Assembly: GCF_000174015.1 (NCBI RefSeq) | Contig: NZ_ACFE01000005.1 | Span: forward strand, 62,001 to 126,000 | Source of the DNA: Lancefieldella rimae ATCC 49626 | GTDB taxonomy: Bacteria; Actinomycetota; Coriobacteriia; Coriobacteriales; Atopobiaceae | Length of the DNA: 64,000 nt | Direction: 5' to 3' | Shown: positions 18,141 to 27,386 of the stretch, one piece after another | Layout of the letters: each line of letters starts with the position of its first letter | Position numbering within the stretch: position 1 is the first letter of the stretch | Notes under the pieces: model-generated | Told to the model about the DNA's origin: nothing | What the model saw: only the letters and a program-made list of their open reading frames with translations | Databases searched by the model: none | Program-made: the position numbers and the translations under genes

Positions 18141-19913
18141 TTACTTCTCCCAGCCGATATCCTCGGTACGAATGTCAAGGTACAGGCATGGTCCGACATT
18201 AGCAATACCCTTCTTGGTAACAATAACTTCAGGGCCGGAGTAGACAGGCAGGTAACCGTAGGTAGCCATGCTCTTCTTCTCGGCATCGTTGCTTGCTTTG
18301 ACCTGTTTGGCGTGGTCGGAAATGGAAGGAACCTTCGCAAACTCGGCATCAATTTCTGCGTTACCGCACTTGGCAAAGTTGGACTCGGACTCAGATCCAT
18401 AGAGCTGACCGCCGTTCCAAATGGAGGTTGCGGTGCCGCTCCATCCAAACAGGCAAGTGTCCCAATCGCCAGAAACCAATACCTTGGAGAACTCGGAGGA
18501 CGGGTGGTTGTCAATCGTAACTTCAATGCCGGCATCCTTGGCCATCTTCTGCACTGCGGCCGCACGGTTCTTAGTGGTTGCCGAATCGCCAAACGTTGTA
18601 AAGGCAAAGGCCGCTCTGGTGCCGTCCTTGGCATAGATTCCGTCGGAGCCGAGCGCATAGCCCGCATCCTCAAGCGTCTTCTTTGCTGCTGCGGTATGTG
18701 CAGCGCTGTCCTTTAGATCCTTAACATCAGAGGGCAGGTTGTTCTCATAGCCGTCAGACCACGTCTGAAGAAGCATGGAACCCGGAGCTTCCTCCTGCCA
18801 ATTGACACCCTGGAAAACGATGGAGACGATGACCGAAGGATCAATGGATTGACAGAATGCCTTACGGACGTTGATATCGGTAAGAGCGCCACGTGTGGAG
18901 TTAATCTCAATGTTATAGACCGACTTACCGTATGCGCGCCGTATCTGTGCGTCCTCCATGCTATTGAAGTTGGAGAGCATCTCGGCAGAGCCGGACTGAG
19001 TTGCGCCGGTTGTATCAATCTCTCCGTTTTTGAACGCATTGAAGAGCGCCTGGGCCTCCATCTGCTTGAAGACAATCGTATCAAGCTTTGGCTTATCACC
19101 CCACCAGTTGGGATTTTGCTTGAAGGTCACCTGCGTGTCATTGAAAGAGTCAATGGTAAACGGACCTGCGCCCCACTCGGCATGTGGATTATTGGCCCAG
19201 CCATTATTGAAGGTATCGACATCAACTGCAGATGGGTGTAAGGCAACGCCAAAGAGCGCCTCAGCCGGATACACGGGCTCTGTCATGGTAACAACGGCAA
19301 TCTTGTCAGTATCACCTTTGGCGACGCTTTCAATCTTGTCATAGCCGTCGGTAGCAGAAGGCGTGTAGTCCGCATTCTTGCCACTCATAACGGTATAGAC
19401 GGCATTAAAAGCCTGCCAGTCCATGGAGGTGCCATCGTTAAAGACGGCCTTCTCGGCATATTCAACCGTAATGACCTGTTTACCAGTACTCTCGTCCACC
19501 TTGATGGACTTGATGAAGTCAGGATTGGGTTCAATCTTGGATCCCGTGGCATCACCAAGCACGCAAAGGGCAGGCATGTAGTAATTCCAAAGATCGTGCA
19601 TGTAGACAGTGTTTCCCGCTACATTAAGGTAATTCCAATCCGGTCCAATCTCATTGATGGGCAGCGTAAGGGTGCCACCGTCCTTAATCTCGTCACGCTT
19701 CTTGGCGTTGATGTAGACCTGGCCCTTCTCAGGAAGAGGAAGTTTGTCAAGAGCCGTGGTAGCCGGACTTCCCTCTAATGGCTCAGCGTCACCGGACACC
19801 TTATTTCCATCGTTGGCGGTGCCACCGTTATTGCAGCCGACAAGGCCGAAACCTGCGACGGCAACACCGGAAAGCGTTAAAAACGAACGACGGGAAAGAT
19901 TTTTGTACGTCAT
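18141..19913 (-). CDS. Oligopeptide ABC transporter substrate-binding lipoprotein, copy 1
   Basis: A family-5 extracellular solute-binding protein of 590 residues. The N-terminus SRRSFLTLSGVAVAGFGLVGC combines a twin-arginine-like SRRSFL motif with a lipobox ending in Cys about residue 27, so it is probably exported and lipid-anchored. It is closely similar to the protein encoded at 20300-22069 (for example AEMLSNFNSMEDAQIRR and FQGVNWQEEAPGSMLL occur in both). ATG 19913 follows GGGTGAT; an ATG four codons earlier is possible. It is probably a second ligand-binding subunit for the Opp permease upstream, with different peptide preference. Confidence 0.88.
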   Translation of the reverse strand: MTYKNLSRRSFLTLSGVAVAGFGLVGCNNGGTANDGNKVSGDAEPLEGSPATTALDKLPLPEKGQVYINAKKRDEIKDGGTLTLPINEIGPDWNYLNVAGNTVYMHDLWNYYMPALCVLGDATGSKIEPNPDFIKSIKVDESTGKQVITVEYAEKAVFNDGTSMDWQAFNAVYTVMSGKNADYTPSATDGYDKIESVAKGDTDKIAVVTMTEPVYPAEALFGVALHPSAVDVDTFNNGWANNPHAEWGAGPFTIDSFNDTQVTFKQNPNWWGDKPKLDTIVFKQMEAQALFNAFKNGEIDTTGATQSGSAEMLSNFNSMEDAQIRRAYGKSVYNIEINSTRGALTDINVRKAFCQSIDPSVIVSIVFQGVNWQEEAPGSMLLQTWSDGYENNLPSDVKDLKDSAAHTAAAKKTLEDAGYALGSDGIYAKDGTRAAFAFTTFGDSATTKNRAAAVQKMAKDAGIEVTIDNHPSSEFSKVLVSGDWDTCLFGWSGTATSIWNGGQLYGSESESNFAKCGNAEIDAEFAKVPSISDHAKQVKASNDAEKKSMATYGYLPVYSGPEVIVTKKGIANVGPCLYLDIRTEDIGWEK

Positions 19914-19987
19914 ACGATCACCCATTCCATTAACAGTGAACTGCTGATTTGCTCACTATAGCAAATCAAAAAATGAGGATGTAATCG

Positions 19988-20044
19988 GAAACAGACTGTT
20001 CAATATATAGAAACAGATTGTTTAACGTATGGAAACGTTCTGTT
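19988..20044 (-). promoter_or_regulatory. Three operator-like direct repeats upstream of binding protein 1
   Basis: GAAACAGACTGTT (19988), GAAACAGATTGTT (20010) and GAAACGTTCTGTT (20032) repeat with an exact 22-base period, two helical turns. Each is partly palindromic (AAACA-TGTTT). They lie 75-130 bases before the start of the gene, between it and the tRNA-Leu terminator. The regulator is unknown. Confidence 0.65.
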
Positions 20045-20065
20045 TACAAATGCGATAAACACATG

Positions 20066-20092
20066 AAAAGCGAGCCTCCGGGGAGGCTCGCT
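20066..20092 (-). terminator. Terminator after tRNA-Leu
   Basis: AGCGAGCCTCC and GGAGGCTCGCT pair perfectly over eleven bases with a two-base centre (minimal loop after fraying), followed by TTTTC on the minus strand. Confidence 0.88.
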
Positions 20093-20102
20093 ACTCTTTT
20101 CG

Positions 20103-20193
20103 TGGTGTCGGAGGCGGGACTTGAACCCGCACGACCGTTTAGTAAGTCACTAGCACCTCAAGCTAGCGCGTCTGCCAATTCCGCCACTCCGAC
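20103..20193 (-). tRNA. tRNA-Leu (GAG)
   Basis: A 91-base class II tRNA with a long variable arm, acceptor stem GTCGGAG/CTCCGAC, anticodon stem CTAGC/GCTAG around TTGAGGT (anticodon GAG), TTCAAGT T-loop and encoded ACCA. Confidence 0.95.
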
Positions 20194-20202
20194 ATGCTTT
20201 AC

Positions 20203-20218
20203 AGCGAGGGATATACTA
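20203..20218 (-). promoter_or_regulatory. tRNA-Leu promoter -10 and start-site box
   Basis: The minus strand reads TAGTATATCCCTCGCTG just before the tRNA and shares TATATCCCTCGCTG with the tRNA-Val upstream region. No good -35 is visible. Confidence 0.45.
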
Positions 20219-20299
20219 ACACATTCCGCTCCATTGCGCGCGAGAAAATCAAGAAAGTTTTTCTCAACACAGCCCTTCACGAAACTCTATCCCCCAAGC

Positions 20300-22069
20300 T
20301 TAGTCTTTCTGCCAACCAAGATCGGTTACAGGCGTGGACTCAAAGAGTGAAGGACCGTAGTTTGCCAGACCCTTCTTGACAACAGAGCAGTCAGGACCGG
20401 TGAACAGAGGCAGATAGGCATAGGTTTCCATCAGCTTCTTTTCGGTATCGTTGCACTGCTTAGCCTGTGCAGTCTTATCCTTAATGGAAGGAACCTTTGC
20501 AAACTCAGCATCAGTTTCGGCAGTGCCCTGCTTACCAAAGTTAGAAGAAGACTCTGAACCGTATAGCTGGACACCATTCCAAATGGAGGTAGTAGTACCA
20601 TTCCAAGCGAAAAGACAAGTATCCCATGCACCGGAGCTCAAAAGCTTAGAGAACTCAGAAGAGGCGTGGTTGTCAATATCAACTTGAATACCCGCATCCT
20701 TTGCCATCTTCTGAATGGCAGCAGAACGGTTCTTAACGCTTGTGGAGTCACCAAAGGTAGTAAAGGAGAAGCTTGCCTTGGTATCGCCCTTTGCGTAGAT
20801 GCCATCAGAGCCAGCCTTATAGCCTGCATCCTCAAGTGTCTTCTTTGCAGCTGCGGTACGAGCGGAAGCGTCCTTAAGGTTCTTTAAATCATCAGGACGG
20901 TTGTCCTCATAGCCGTCTGCCCAGTACGGAAGGAGCATGGAACCTGGCGCTTCCTCTTGCCAATTGACGCCCTGGAAAACGATGGAAACGATGGTTGCGG
21001 GATCGACTGCCTGGCAGAATGCCTTACGGACTGCAATATCCTGAAGCACTCCGCGTGTAGAGTTAATCTCAATAACCGCAATAGAGGTAGAAAGGCCACG
21101 ACGAATCTGAGCGTCTTCCATGCTGTTAAAGTTGGAAAGCATCTCAGCAGTACCGGAAAGACCCGTACCGACAGAGTCAATCTCACCGTTTTTGAACGCA
21201 TTAAAGGTAGCCTGGGCTTCCATCTGTTTATACGTTATCGTCGTAGATTTAGGAGCATCCCCCCACCACTTGGGATTGGGCTTGAAAGTAGCATGGGTAT
21301 CATCGAAGGAATCAACAATGTAAGGACCAGCACCATATTCAACATGAGGATTATTCAAAAAGCCACTGTTAAACGTATCAACATCAAGGAAATCGGGGTG
21401 AAGCACCCTGTCTACAAGAGCCTCATACGGATAAACCGGCTCTCTCATGGTAATAACTGCCGTCTTTGCGGTATCACCCTGAGTAACGCTTTCAATCTTG
21501 TCGTAGCCATCGGTTCCGGGAACCTCGTAGTCGCTACTTTGGCCGGAGAGGCACTTCCATGCAGTTTCAAGTGCTTTCCAGTCAATATCGGTTCCATCGT
21601 TGAACTTGGCTTGATCGGCATACACAACGGTAATAACCTGCTTGCCTGAAGACTCATCAGAGGATAGGGATTTAATATAATCCGGATTTGCTGTGTATTT
21701 AGAACCGGTTGCATCGGTAACAACCATACCAATGGGCATATACAAAGACCACAGCCAGTTCATGTAGGTTGTATTACCTTCAAGCCCCACATAATTCCAA
21801 TTGGGGCCGACCTCATTGATGGCCAACGTTACCGTTCCGTCGTCTTTGACGTCGTCGCGCTTCTTGGGGTTGTTGTACGTCTTGCCCTTCTCAGGAAGCG
21901 GGAGCTTGTCGAGAGCGGTTGTTGCCGGAGAGCCGTCCTGTGGCTCAACTCCTGTATCGCCGGAACCTCCCTGAGCACCGTTGCCTCCACCGCAGGCGGT
22001 AAGTCCAAGACCTGCTGCAGCAAGACCGGAAACCTCAAAGAAAGATCGACGGGTCAGACTGTTAGCCAT
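20300..22069 (-). CDS. Oligopeptide ABC transporter substrate-binding lipoprotein, copy 2
   Basis: A family-5 solute-binding protein of 589 residues, likely OppA of the transporter encoded just upstream. The N-terminus TRRSFFEVSGLAAAGLGLTAC again joins a twin-arginine-like motif to a lipobox with Cys about residue 26, followed by a Gly-rich linker. AGGTGATTTT precedes the ATG. It is a paralogue of the 18141-19913 protein with the same length. A hairpin at 22216-22249 separates it from oppDF, so it may be made in a different amount from the permease. Confidence 0.9.
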   Translation of the reverse strand: MANSLTRRSFFEVSGLAAAGLGLTACGGGNGAQGGSGDTGVEPQDGSPATTALDKLPLPEKGKTYNNPKKRDDVKDDGTVTLAINEVGPNWNYVGLEGNTTYMNWLWSLYMPIGMVVTDATGSKYTANPDYIKSLSSDESSGKQVITVVYADQAKFNDGTDIDWKALETAWKCLSGQSSDYEVPGTDGYDKIESVTQGDTAKTAVITMREPVYPYEALVDRVLHPDFLDVDTFNSGFLNNPHVEYGAGPYIVDSFDDTHATFKPNPKWWGDAPKSTTITYKQMEAQATFNAFKNGEIDSVGTGLSGTAEMLSNFNSMEDAQIRRGLSTSIAVIEINSTRGVLQDIAVRKAFCQAVDPATIVSIVFQGVNWQEEAPGSMLLPYWADGYEDNRPDDLKNLKDASARTAAAKKTLEDAGYKAGSDGIYAKGDTKASFSFTTFGDSTSVKNRSAAIQKMAKDAGIQVDIDNHASSEFSKLLSSGAWDTCLFAWNGTTTSIWNGVQLYGSESSSNFGKQGTAETDAEFAKVPSIKDKTAQAKQCNDTEKKLMETYAYLPLFTGPDCSVVKKGLANYGPSLFESTPVTDLGWQKD

Positions 22070-22212
22070 AAAATCACCTATTCCGTTTATTGGCCTACAG
22101 ATTCAATAACCATTAAAATATACGCTTTTTTTAGCCGTTTTCGCAAGAAGAAACAGTTATGTAACATCTGAAATCCACTTTAAGAAATCCTAAAAGTTCA
22201 AAAGCAGCTTAA

Positions 22213-22249
22213 AAGCGCGAGAAGTGCGGCTCCATGCACGCACTTCTCG
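22213..22249 (-). terminator. Hairpin after oppDF
   Basis: CGAGAAGTGCG and CGCACTTCTCG pair over eleven bases, followed by CGCTTTTAAG on the minus strand. The stem includes the GCGAGAAG word seen throughout the window. The short T tract suggests partial termination before the binding-protein gene. Confidence 0.65.
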
Positions 22250-22297
22250 ATACAACATCTAAATCTTGCCCCGTCTTTGGCGGGTTCTTTTAATCCC

Positions 22298-24331
22298 CTA
22301 CTCGACGGTAATACGCTCTGCCGGAACGAGTTTTCCGTCTTTGTAGATAAGACGCTCGCGCGTACGTTCAATCTTAGGATCCGGAATAGGAATTGCGGAA
22401 AGCAATGCCTTGGTGTAGGGATCTTGAGGATTGTTGAAGACTTCCTCAGTCTCACCGTACTCCACAATCTTACCGAGGTGCATAACGGCAACGGTGTCGG
22501 AAATATGCCGGATAACTGCAAGGTCATGCGCAACAAAGAGATAGGAGATCTTCAGCTGAATTTGAAGGTCTTCAAGCAGGTTAATGATGCCGGCCTGAAT
22601 GGAAACATCAAGCGAAGCAATGGGCTCGTCCAACAGCAAAATCTTAGGATTTGTTGCAAGGGCGCGAGCAATGGCAATACGCTGACGCTGGCCGCCTGAG
22701 AACTGAGACGGGAAGCGGTCAACATAGTCAGGGTTAATACCGACAAGCACCATAAGCTCACCAATACGCTTATTGATGTCGGCATCTTTCCATCCCTGTG
22801 CTTTCAGAGGCTCTGCCAAAACATCATAGATAGGCATTCTTGGATCAAGAGAACTCATGGGGTCTTGGAAAATAACCTGGAGATCTTTGCGAACCGCACG
22901 GCGCGCATGAGCGGATTTAAGCTCTGCCGTATCCTTACCAAGCACAACGATGCGGCCGTCCTCAGGCTTCAGAAGATCCATGATTTGCATAAGCGTGGTG
23001 GACTTGCCTGAACCGGACTCGCCGACAAGAGCCAGCGTCTCGCCCTCGTGAATCTGAAAACTCGCGTGATCAACAGCAGTCATTGTGCCCTTCTCGCGGC
23101 GGACAAAGCCCTTGCCCTGAACAGGGAATGTCTTGGTAAGGTTATCCACTTCAAGCACAATGGGGCGCTCGGAGCGAGGCACGTCTACCCATTTAGGCAG
23201 CAGCGGCTCAAACTCAGGATATACCTCTGCGTAGGTGAGATTCTTTTTACAAATCTCCTCCAAGCGGTGACACGATGCCAAATGACCCTCCGCAGCATTT
23301 GCAAGCGTCAACTCAGGCTCAACGGCGCGGCACTTCTCGGTTGCCATAGGACAACGCGGATTGAAGGGGCATCCCGAAGGAATGGCTGCAAGCGAAGGCG
23401 GGTTACCTTTAATTGGCACGAGCCTGTGCTCTGCAGGCAAATGCGGCTTTGGAACTGCACCTAAAAGACCCATGGTGTATGGATGCCGAGGCTCGGCAAA
23501 GAGCGTATCCACACTTGCACGCTCGACTCCGCGGCCTGCATACATAACCATAATGTCATCAGCGGTACCCGCAACGACACCCAAGTCATGCGTAATCAGG
23601 ACAACGGCGGCTCCCGTCTCCTTTTGCGCCACCTTCAAAACGTCAAGAATCTGCGCCTGAATCGTTACGTCAAGAGCAGTAGTAGGCTCGTCGGCAATGA
23701 TGATGTCGGGGTTATTGGCGATTGCGATGGCAATAACCACGCGCTGACGCATGCCGCCTGAGAATTCATGTGGATAGGCGTCCAAGCGCTCTTCCGGATT
23801 GGTGATACCGACAATCTCAAGAAGCTCAAGGCAACGATTGTGAACATCGGCCTTTGGCATGTGAGGATTATGAGTCAAAAGAGCCTCAGCAAGCTGATCG
23901 CCGATGGTAAACATAGGAGTCAGCGCAGACAGCGGATCTTGGAAAATCATGGAAATCCTTGTACCGCGAAGCTTTGACATCTCTTCATCGGTTTTGCCGA
24001 GAAGCTCCTCGTCTCCAAGCTTAATTGAACCCGTGACATGTGCATTGTCATCAAGAAGTCCGATCAAAGAGAGCGCGGTGACGGACTTACCGGAACCGGA
24101 TTCGCCAACGATACCTAAGGTACGACCGCCCCAAAGGTCAAAGTTAACGCCACGAACGGCATCAACACGGCCGGCTTCGGTGTTAAAGGAGACCTTAAGA
24201 TTACGGACGCTCATAACGGGCGCGCCCTGCGGAGCACCCTTTGGTCCGTTGGACTCCAGCATCTCATAGCGAAGAACGTCGTCTTCCACCATGTTCTTCT
24301 CAACTGTTTTACTCATATCAATATCAGCCAT
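22298..24331 (-). CDS. Oligopeptide ABC transporter, fused OppD-OppF ATPase
   Basis: One chain of 677 residues with two complete ABC ATPase domains, replacing the usual separate OppD and OppF. Domain 1 (about 40-320): GESGSGKS, FSGGMRQR, IIIADEPTTALD, followed by the cysteine-bearing OppD C-terminal extension (CPFNPRCPMA). Domain 2 (about 355-660): GESGSGKST, FSGGQRQR, LLLDEPIASLD. The second Walker B runs DEPIASLD rather than the common DEPTSALD. It energises peptide import at the inner membrane. Its ATG shares one base with the oppC stop (TAATG), so it is translationally coupled. Confidence 0.93.
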   Translation of the reverse strand: MADIDMSKTVEKNMVEDDVLRYEMLESNGPKGAPQGAPVMSVRNLKVSFNTEAGRVDAVRGVNFDLWGGRTLGIVGESGSGKSVTALSLIGLLDDNAHVTGSIKLGDEELLGKTDEEMSKLRGTRISMIFQDPLSALTPMFTIGDQLAEALLTHNPHMPKADVHNRCLELLEIVGITNPEERLDAYPHEFSGGMRQRVVIAIAIANNPDIIIADEPTTALDVTIQAQILDVLKVAQKETGAAVVLITHDLGVVAGTADDIMVMYAGRGVERASVDTLFAEPRHPYTMGLLGAVPKPHLPAEHRLVPIKGNPPSLAAIPSGCPFNPRCPMATEKCRAVEPELTLANAAEGHLASCHRLEEICKKNLTYAEVYPEFEPLLPKWVDVPRSERPIVLEVDNLTKTFPVQGKGFVRREKGTMTAVDHASFQIHEGETLALVGESGSGKSTTLMQIMDLLKPEDGRIVVLGKDTAELKSAHARRAVRKDLQVIFQDPMSSLDPRMPIYDVLAEPLKAQGWKDADINKRIGELMVLVGINPDYVDRFPSQFSGGQRQRIAIARALATNPKILLLDEPIASLDVSIQAGIINLLEDLQIQLKISYLFVAHDLAVIRHISDTVAVMHLGKIVEYGETEEVFNNPQDPYTKALLSAIPIPDPKIERTRERLIYKDGKLVPAERITVE

Positions 24332-25407
24332 TACGCACGCTCCGTCGTATCCGTATCCGTTTTGGCGTTACGTGAACTCTCCGAATCCTGCGCTTCAGCA
24401 GCATCGTCATCGTCCTCGACCATGCCTGCCGCACGAGAATAAGGATCGAAAGCATCACGAAGACCGTCACCGATAAGCTGCATGCTTACGCAAAGAATAA
24501 TCAACACAATCGATGGAATCAAAATGAGCCAAGGAGTGGACAGCATTGCCGAAGAGCCCGCACTCAAAAGATAACCCAGTGAGGTGTCAGGAGCCTTAAT
24601 GCCAAGGCCCAGGAAGCTGTATGCTGTTTCGGAGTTAATACCGCCGATAACGCCAAGAACCGTGTCAATGATAAGAATTGAACCGAGGTTTGGAATAAGG
24701 TGGCGAATAATGATCTTAATTGAAGGAACACCCATATATTTGGCTGCACGTACATAATCACGCTCGCGAAGCGAAAGCGCCATAGTGCGCAAGGTACGAG
24801 CATAGCCAATCCATCCGAAGGCCGTCATACCGATGATGAGCATAACCCATCCTGTGGTACCGGAAGCCGCGCGAACAATCATGGCAACCAAAAGGAAGCT
24901 TGGAATGACCATGAGCATGTCAAGAATCCACATGCCAATCTTTTCGGGAACGCCGCGAACGTATGCGATGGCGGTACCGATAACGGCCGCAATCACCGAA
25001 GTCAGAAGTGCATAGGTAATACCGATGGTCAGCGAACGGCCAAGGCCATGCACAACGCTGGCATACAAATCAATGCCTGCTCCGTCCGTACCAAACCAAT
25101 GCTTGGCATTAGGGGCTTGGTTAATGGCAGTAAAGTCCGGGTCAACGTAGTTGTACGGAGTCAGATACTTACCAAAAAGAGCAATAAGAATCAAAACAAG
25201 CAAGATTCCCAAGCCTATCATGGCAGAGCGCTGACGCAAGAAACGTCTGCCGATAAGGCCGAAGTAGCTAATACGCTTAACTTCTCCGGAACCAAGAGAA
25301 TCAGCCTGGAGTTCAAGCTCGGCGTTTGTCATCTGTCCTTTATTTGTGGTAAGAGAAGCAGCGGAATCTTCCACTTTTTCAGTAACTTTTTCTTTATCGT
25401 TAGCCAT
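24331..25407 (-). CDS. oppC: Oligopeptide ABC transporter permease OppC
   Basis: An inner-membrane permease of 358 residues in the DppC/OppC group. A long polar N-terminus (residues 1-50) is followed by the OppC_N type helix (RFLRQRSAMIGLGILLVL) and about five more membrane segments; the EAA-like loop with RDYVRAAKYMGVPSIKIIIRHLIPN couples it to the ATPase. The C-terminal tail is acidic (EDDDDAAEAQ). It sits between oppB (10 bases upstream) and the fused ATPase. Confidence 0.93.
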   Translation of the reverse strand: MANDKEKVTEKVEDSAASLTTNKGQMTNAELELQADSLGSGEVKRISYFGLIGRRFLRQRSAMIGLGILLVLILIALFGKYLTPYNYVDPDFTAINQAPNAKHWFGTDGAGIDLYASVVHGLGRSLTIGITYALLTSVIAAVIGTAIAYVRGVPEKIGMWILDMLMVIPSFLLVAMIVRAASGTTGWVMLIIGMTAFGWIGYARTLRTMALSLRERDYVRAAKYMGVPSIKIIIRHLIPNLGSILIIDTVLGVIGGINSETAYSFLGLGIKAPDTSLGYLLSAGSSAMLSTPWLILIPSIVLIILCVSMQLIGDGLRDAFDPYSRAAGMVEDDDDAAEAQDSESSRNAKTDTDTTERA

Positions 25408-25417
25408 TGCTGCCTCC

Positions 25418-26410
25418 TTAGCTCATCTTAATTCGTGGATCAAGGGCAGCTGCAAAGAGATCGGCGAGAAGTGCGCCCACAAGCGTACATGCAGCAGAGA
25501 ATGCGGCGACTGCAACGGCACCATGAATGTTGTTGTTATTGATACAGTTGATAAAGTACTCACCAAGACCGTGGATAGCAAAGATCTTCTCGGTCATAAC
25601 GGCGCCCGTAAAGATGCCTGCGATAGAGAAGGCAACGTTTACTGCCGTTGGAATGAGCGAGGCCCGCAAGGCATGTCTGCGAATGGCCTGCTTGCGCGTT
25701 AATCCCTTTGCACGTGCAGTGCGTACGTAGTCCGCATGCATCTCATCCAAGAGGTAAGTACGCTGCGTCAGGTGATAGCCAACGGAGCTGACAATGGTCA
25801 GAACAAGCGTTGGTAAGAAGATGTGCTGCAAGAAGTCAAGGAGCCACTCAAAAAACGTTGGGAAATTCCCGCTGGAAAGACCCGTAACGTAGAAAATCCT
25901 GCTGCCGGTAAGAGCATTAATCTCAATTGCGGCAAAGACAATCAAAATTGCAAGAACAACGGTTGGAATGACCATAAAGAGCGAGGCCACGCCGCTAAAG
26001 AAACGATCTTGCCACTGATATTGTCGCTGTGCGGTATATACGCCAAGCCCGACACCTATAAAGATGGACAAAATGGTTGCCAAGGTCAGAAGCTGAACGG
26101 AAGCCAAGAACTTTGAGCTCATCTGCGTATTGATGGAGCTGCCATCCGGAGCCATACCCCAATCAAAATGAGTAACGACACCAACAAGCCACTTTTGGTA
26201 TCTCTCAATAACGGGAGTCTTATCGTTCAGATTAGCTTTGTAGAGCGACTGCTCGATAGAATCCTGAGGTGGACGAGGAGTGCGCTGCTCATAGTTAGAG
26301 CGAGGACTCATAAATGCAGATGCAAGGAAAAACGTAAGCGACGTTGCGACAAAAATCATCACAATGTAGCTCAGTATCCTCTTGGTCAAATACCAGACAA
26401 ACCGTGCCAT
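25418..26410 (-). CDS. oppB: Oligopeptide ABC transporter permease OppB
   Basis: An inner-membrane permease of 330 residues in the DppB/OppB group, with an N-terminal membrane helix, a periplasmic loop of about 80 residues and five more helices; the coupling loop reads ADYVRTARAKGLTRKQAIRRHALR. It is the first gene of the opp operon, with AAGGAGAG before ATG 26410. Upstream of it, 26411-26822 is a low-GC stretch of about 410 bases without a gene that must carry the operon promoter; I see only a weak candidate, TTGGCT-19-TAAAAT (26571-26541). Confidence 0.93.
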   Translation of the reverse strand: MARFVWYLTKRILSYIVMIFVATSLTFFLASAFMSPRSNYEQRTPRPPQDSIEQSLYKANLNDKTPVIERYQKWLVGVVTHFDWGMAPDGSSINTQMSSKFLASVQLLTLATILSIFIGVGLGVYTAQRQYQWQDRFFSGVASLFMVIPTVVLAILIVFAAIEINALTGSRIFYVTGLSSGNFPTFFEWLLDFLQHIFLPTLVLTIVSSVGYHLTQRTYLLDEMHADYVRTARAKGLTRKQAIRRHALRASLIPTAVNVAFSIAGIFTGAVMTEKIFAIHGLGEYFINCINNNNIHGAVAVAAFSAACTLVGALLADLFAAALDPRIKMS

Positions 26411-26822
26411 TTACTCTCCTTACCGCCATGCGTCTGTACGAATACAGACGAGGAATTTTCAAAATGGCAATCGAACATTTCCAACGAATACTACCTCTTA
26501 TGCATGAAAATCCCATGGAACCCACATACACTAAACGGCAATTTTATCACGAGTAGCGCGCAATCAGCCAAATTACTCCAAGAAAAATGTAAAACCGAGC
26601 AATTACCCACCGTGTTGAGCAGCCAAAAGAGCACATTCGCAACAAAATCATGTCTTATAATGACAGTGTTTTTTGGGCAGTATATCGAGAAATACCCATT
26701 GTTTACCTTTGTGAAATGTAGGCTGCCAGATTTTTTGTACTCCTCGCCTCTCGAATATGAATCTCAGGCGATAAAGTCAGGCAATGAAGCCGTCATTTCA
26801 AAATAAGACCTATAAATACAAA

Positions 26823-26852
26823 TATGGCGAGAAGATCAATCTTCTCGCCATA
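26823..26852 (-). terminator. Terminator after secG built from a GGCGAGAAG pair
   Basis: TATGGCGAGAAGAT and ATCTTCTCGCCATA pair perfectly over 14 bases around two bases, followed on the minus strand by TTTGTATTT. The stem is an inverted pair of the 9-base word GGCGAGAAG. Confidence 0.85.
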
Positions 26853-26916
26853 CAACAGTGTTTACAGCTTCTCAAAAACCTTCAGCAAGACGCATATGGT
26901 GCATCCGTGGAGATTT

Positions 26917-27174
26917 TTATCCAACGTTCATAGAACCCAAAGGAAATGTAAGCGACATGATAACAATGCAGAGGATGAAGATGGTTGTAGTGATGATGGT
27001 CAGACGATCAAGATTCTTCTCAAGAATACCGGTGCCTGCGTTGGAATTGTACATGGATGCAGCAATCATGTCAGAGATGCCCGTTCCCTTACCGGAATGT
27101 GCCAGCACCAAAAAGATAGTTAAGATACCGGAGATACAAAGCAGTACCAGCAAAATAGTATTTAGTGCACCCAC
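26917..27174 (-). CDS. secG: Preprotein translocase subunit SecG
   Basis: A small membrane subunit of the Sec translocon, 85 residues, with two hydrophobic helices (residues about 5-22 and 58-78) joined by the SecG loop LVLAHSGKGTGISDMIA. The frame is open further upstream to 27378, but GTG 27174 is preceded by AAGGAG with a 6-base spacer and gives the normal length. It follows tpiA after about 210 bases, the usual actinobacterial neighbourhood. Confidence 0.9.
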   Translation of the reverse strand: MGALNTILLVLLCISGILTIFLVLAHSGKGTGISDMIAASMYNSNAGTGILEKNLDRLTIITTTIFILCIVIMSLTFPLGSMNVG

Positions 27175-27386
27175 AAAAAGCTCCTTTAGGTTACGCAGTT
27201 TTACTGCATGTGTTAGCGTGTTGGAAACAAACTTTCTAACAGACAAAACTAGCGTAATAGAATAACACACGCCACATCTTTTTGAAATGCAGCGTGTGTA
27301 TTTTCGCAAAATACGTATACCGTTCAGGATGGCTTGCACGTGGCGTTTACACCATGGGAGCACCCGCCGTGCGCTCAAAGCCTTTC

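Noticed and set aside
26168-26806. Plus-strand frame reaching into the gap between oppB and secG
   Set aside because: Most of it overlaps oppB antisense; the remainder shows no domain and no ribosome binding site.
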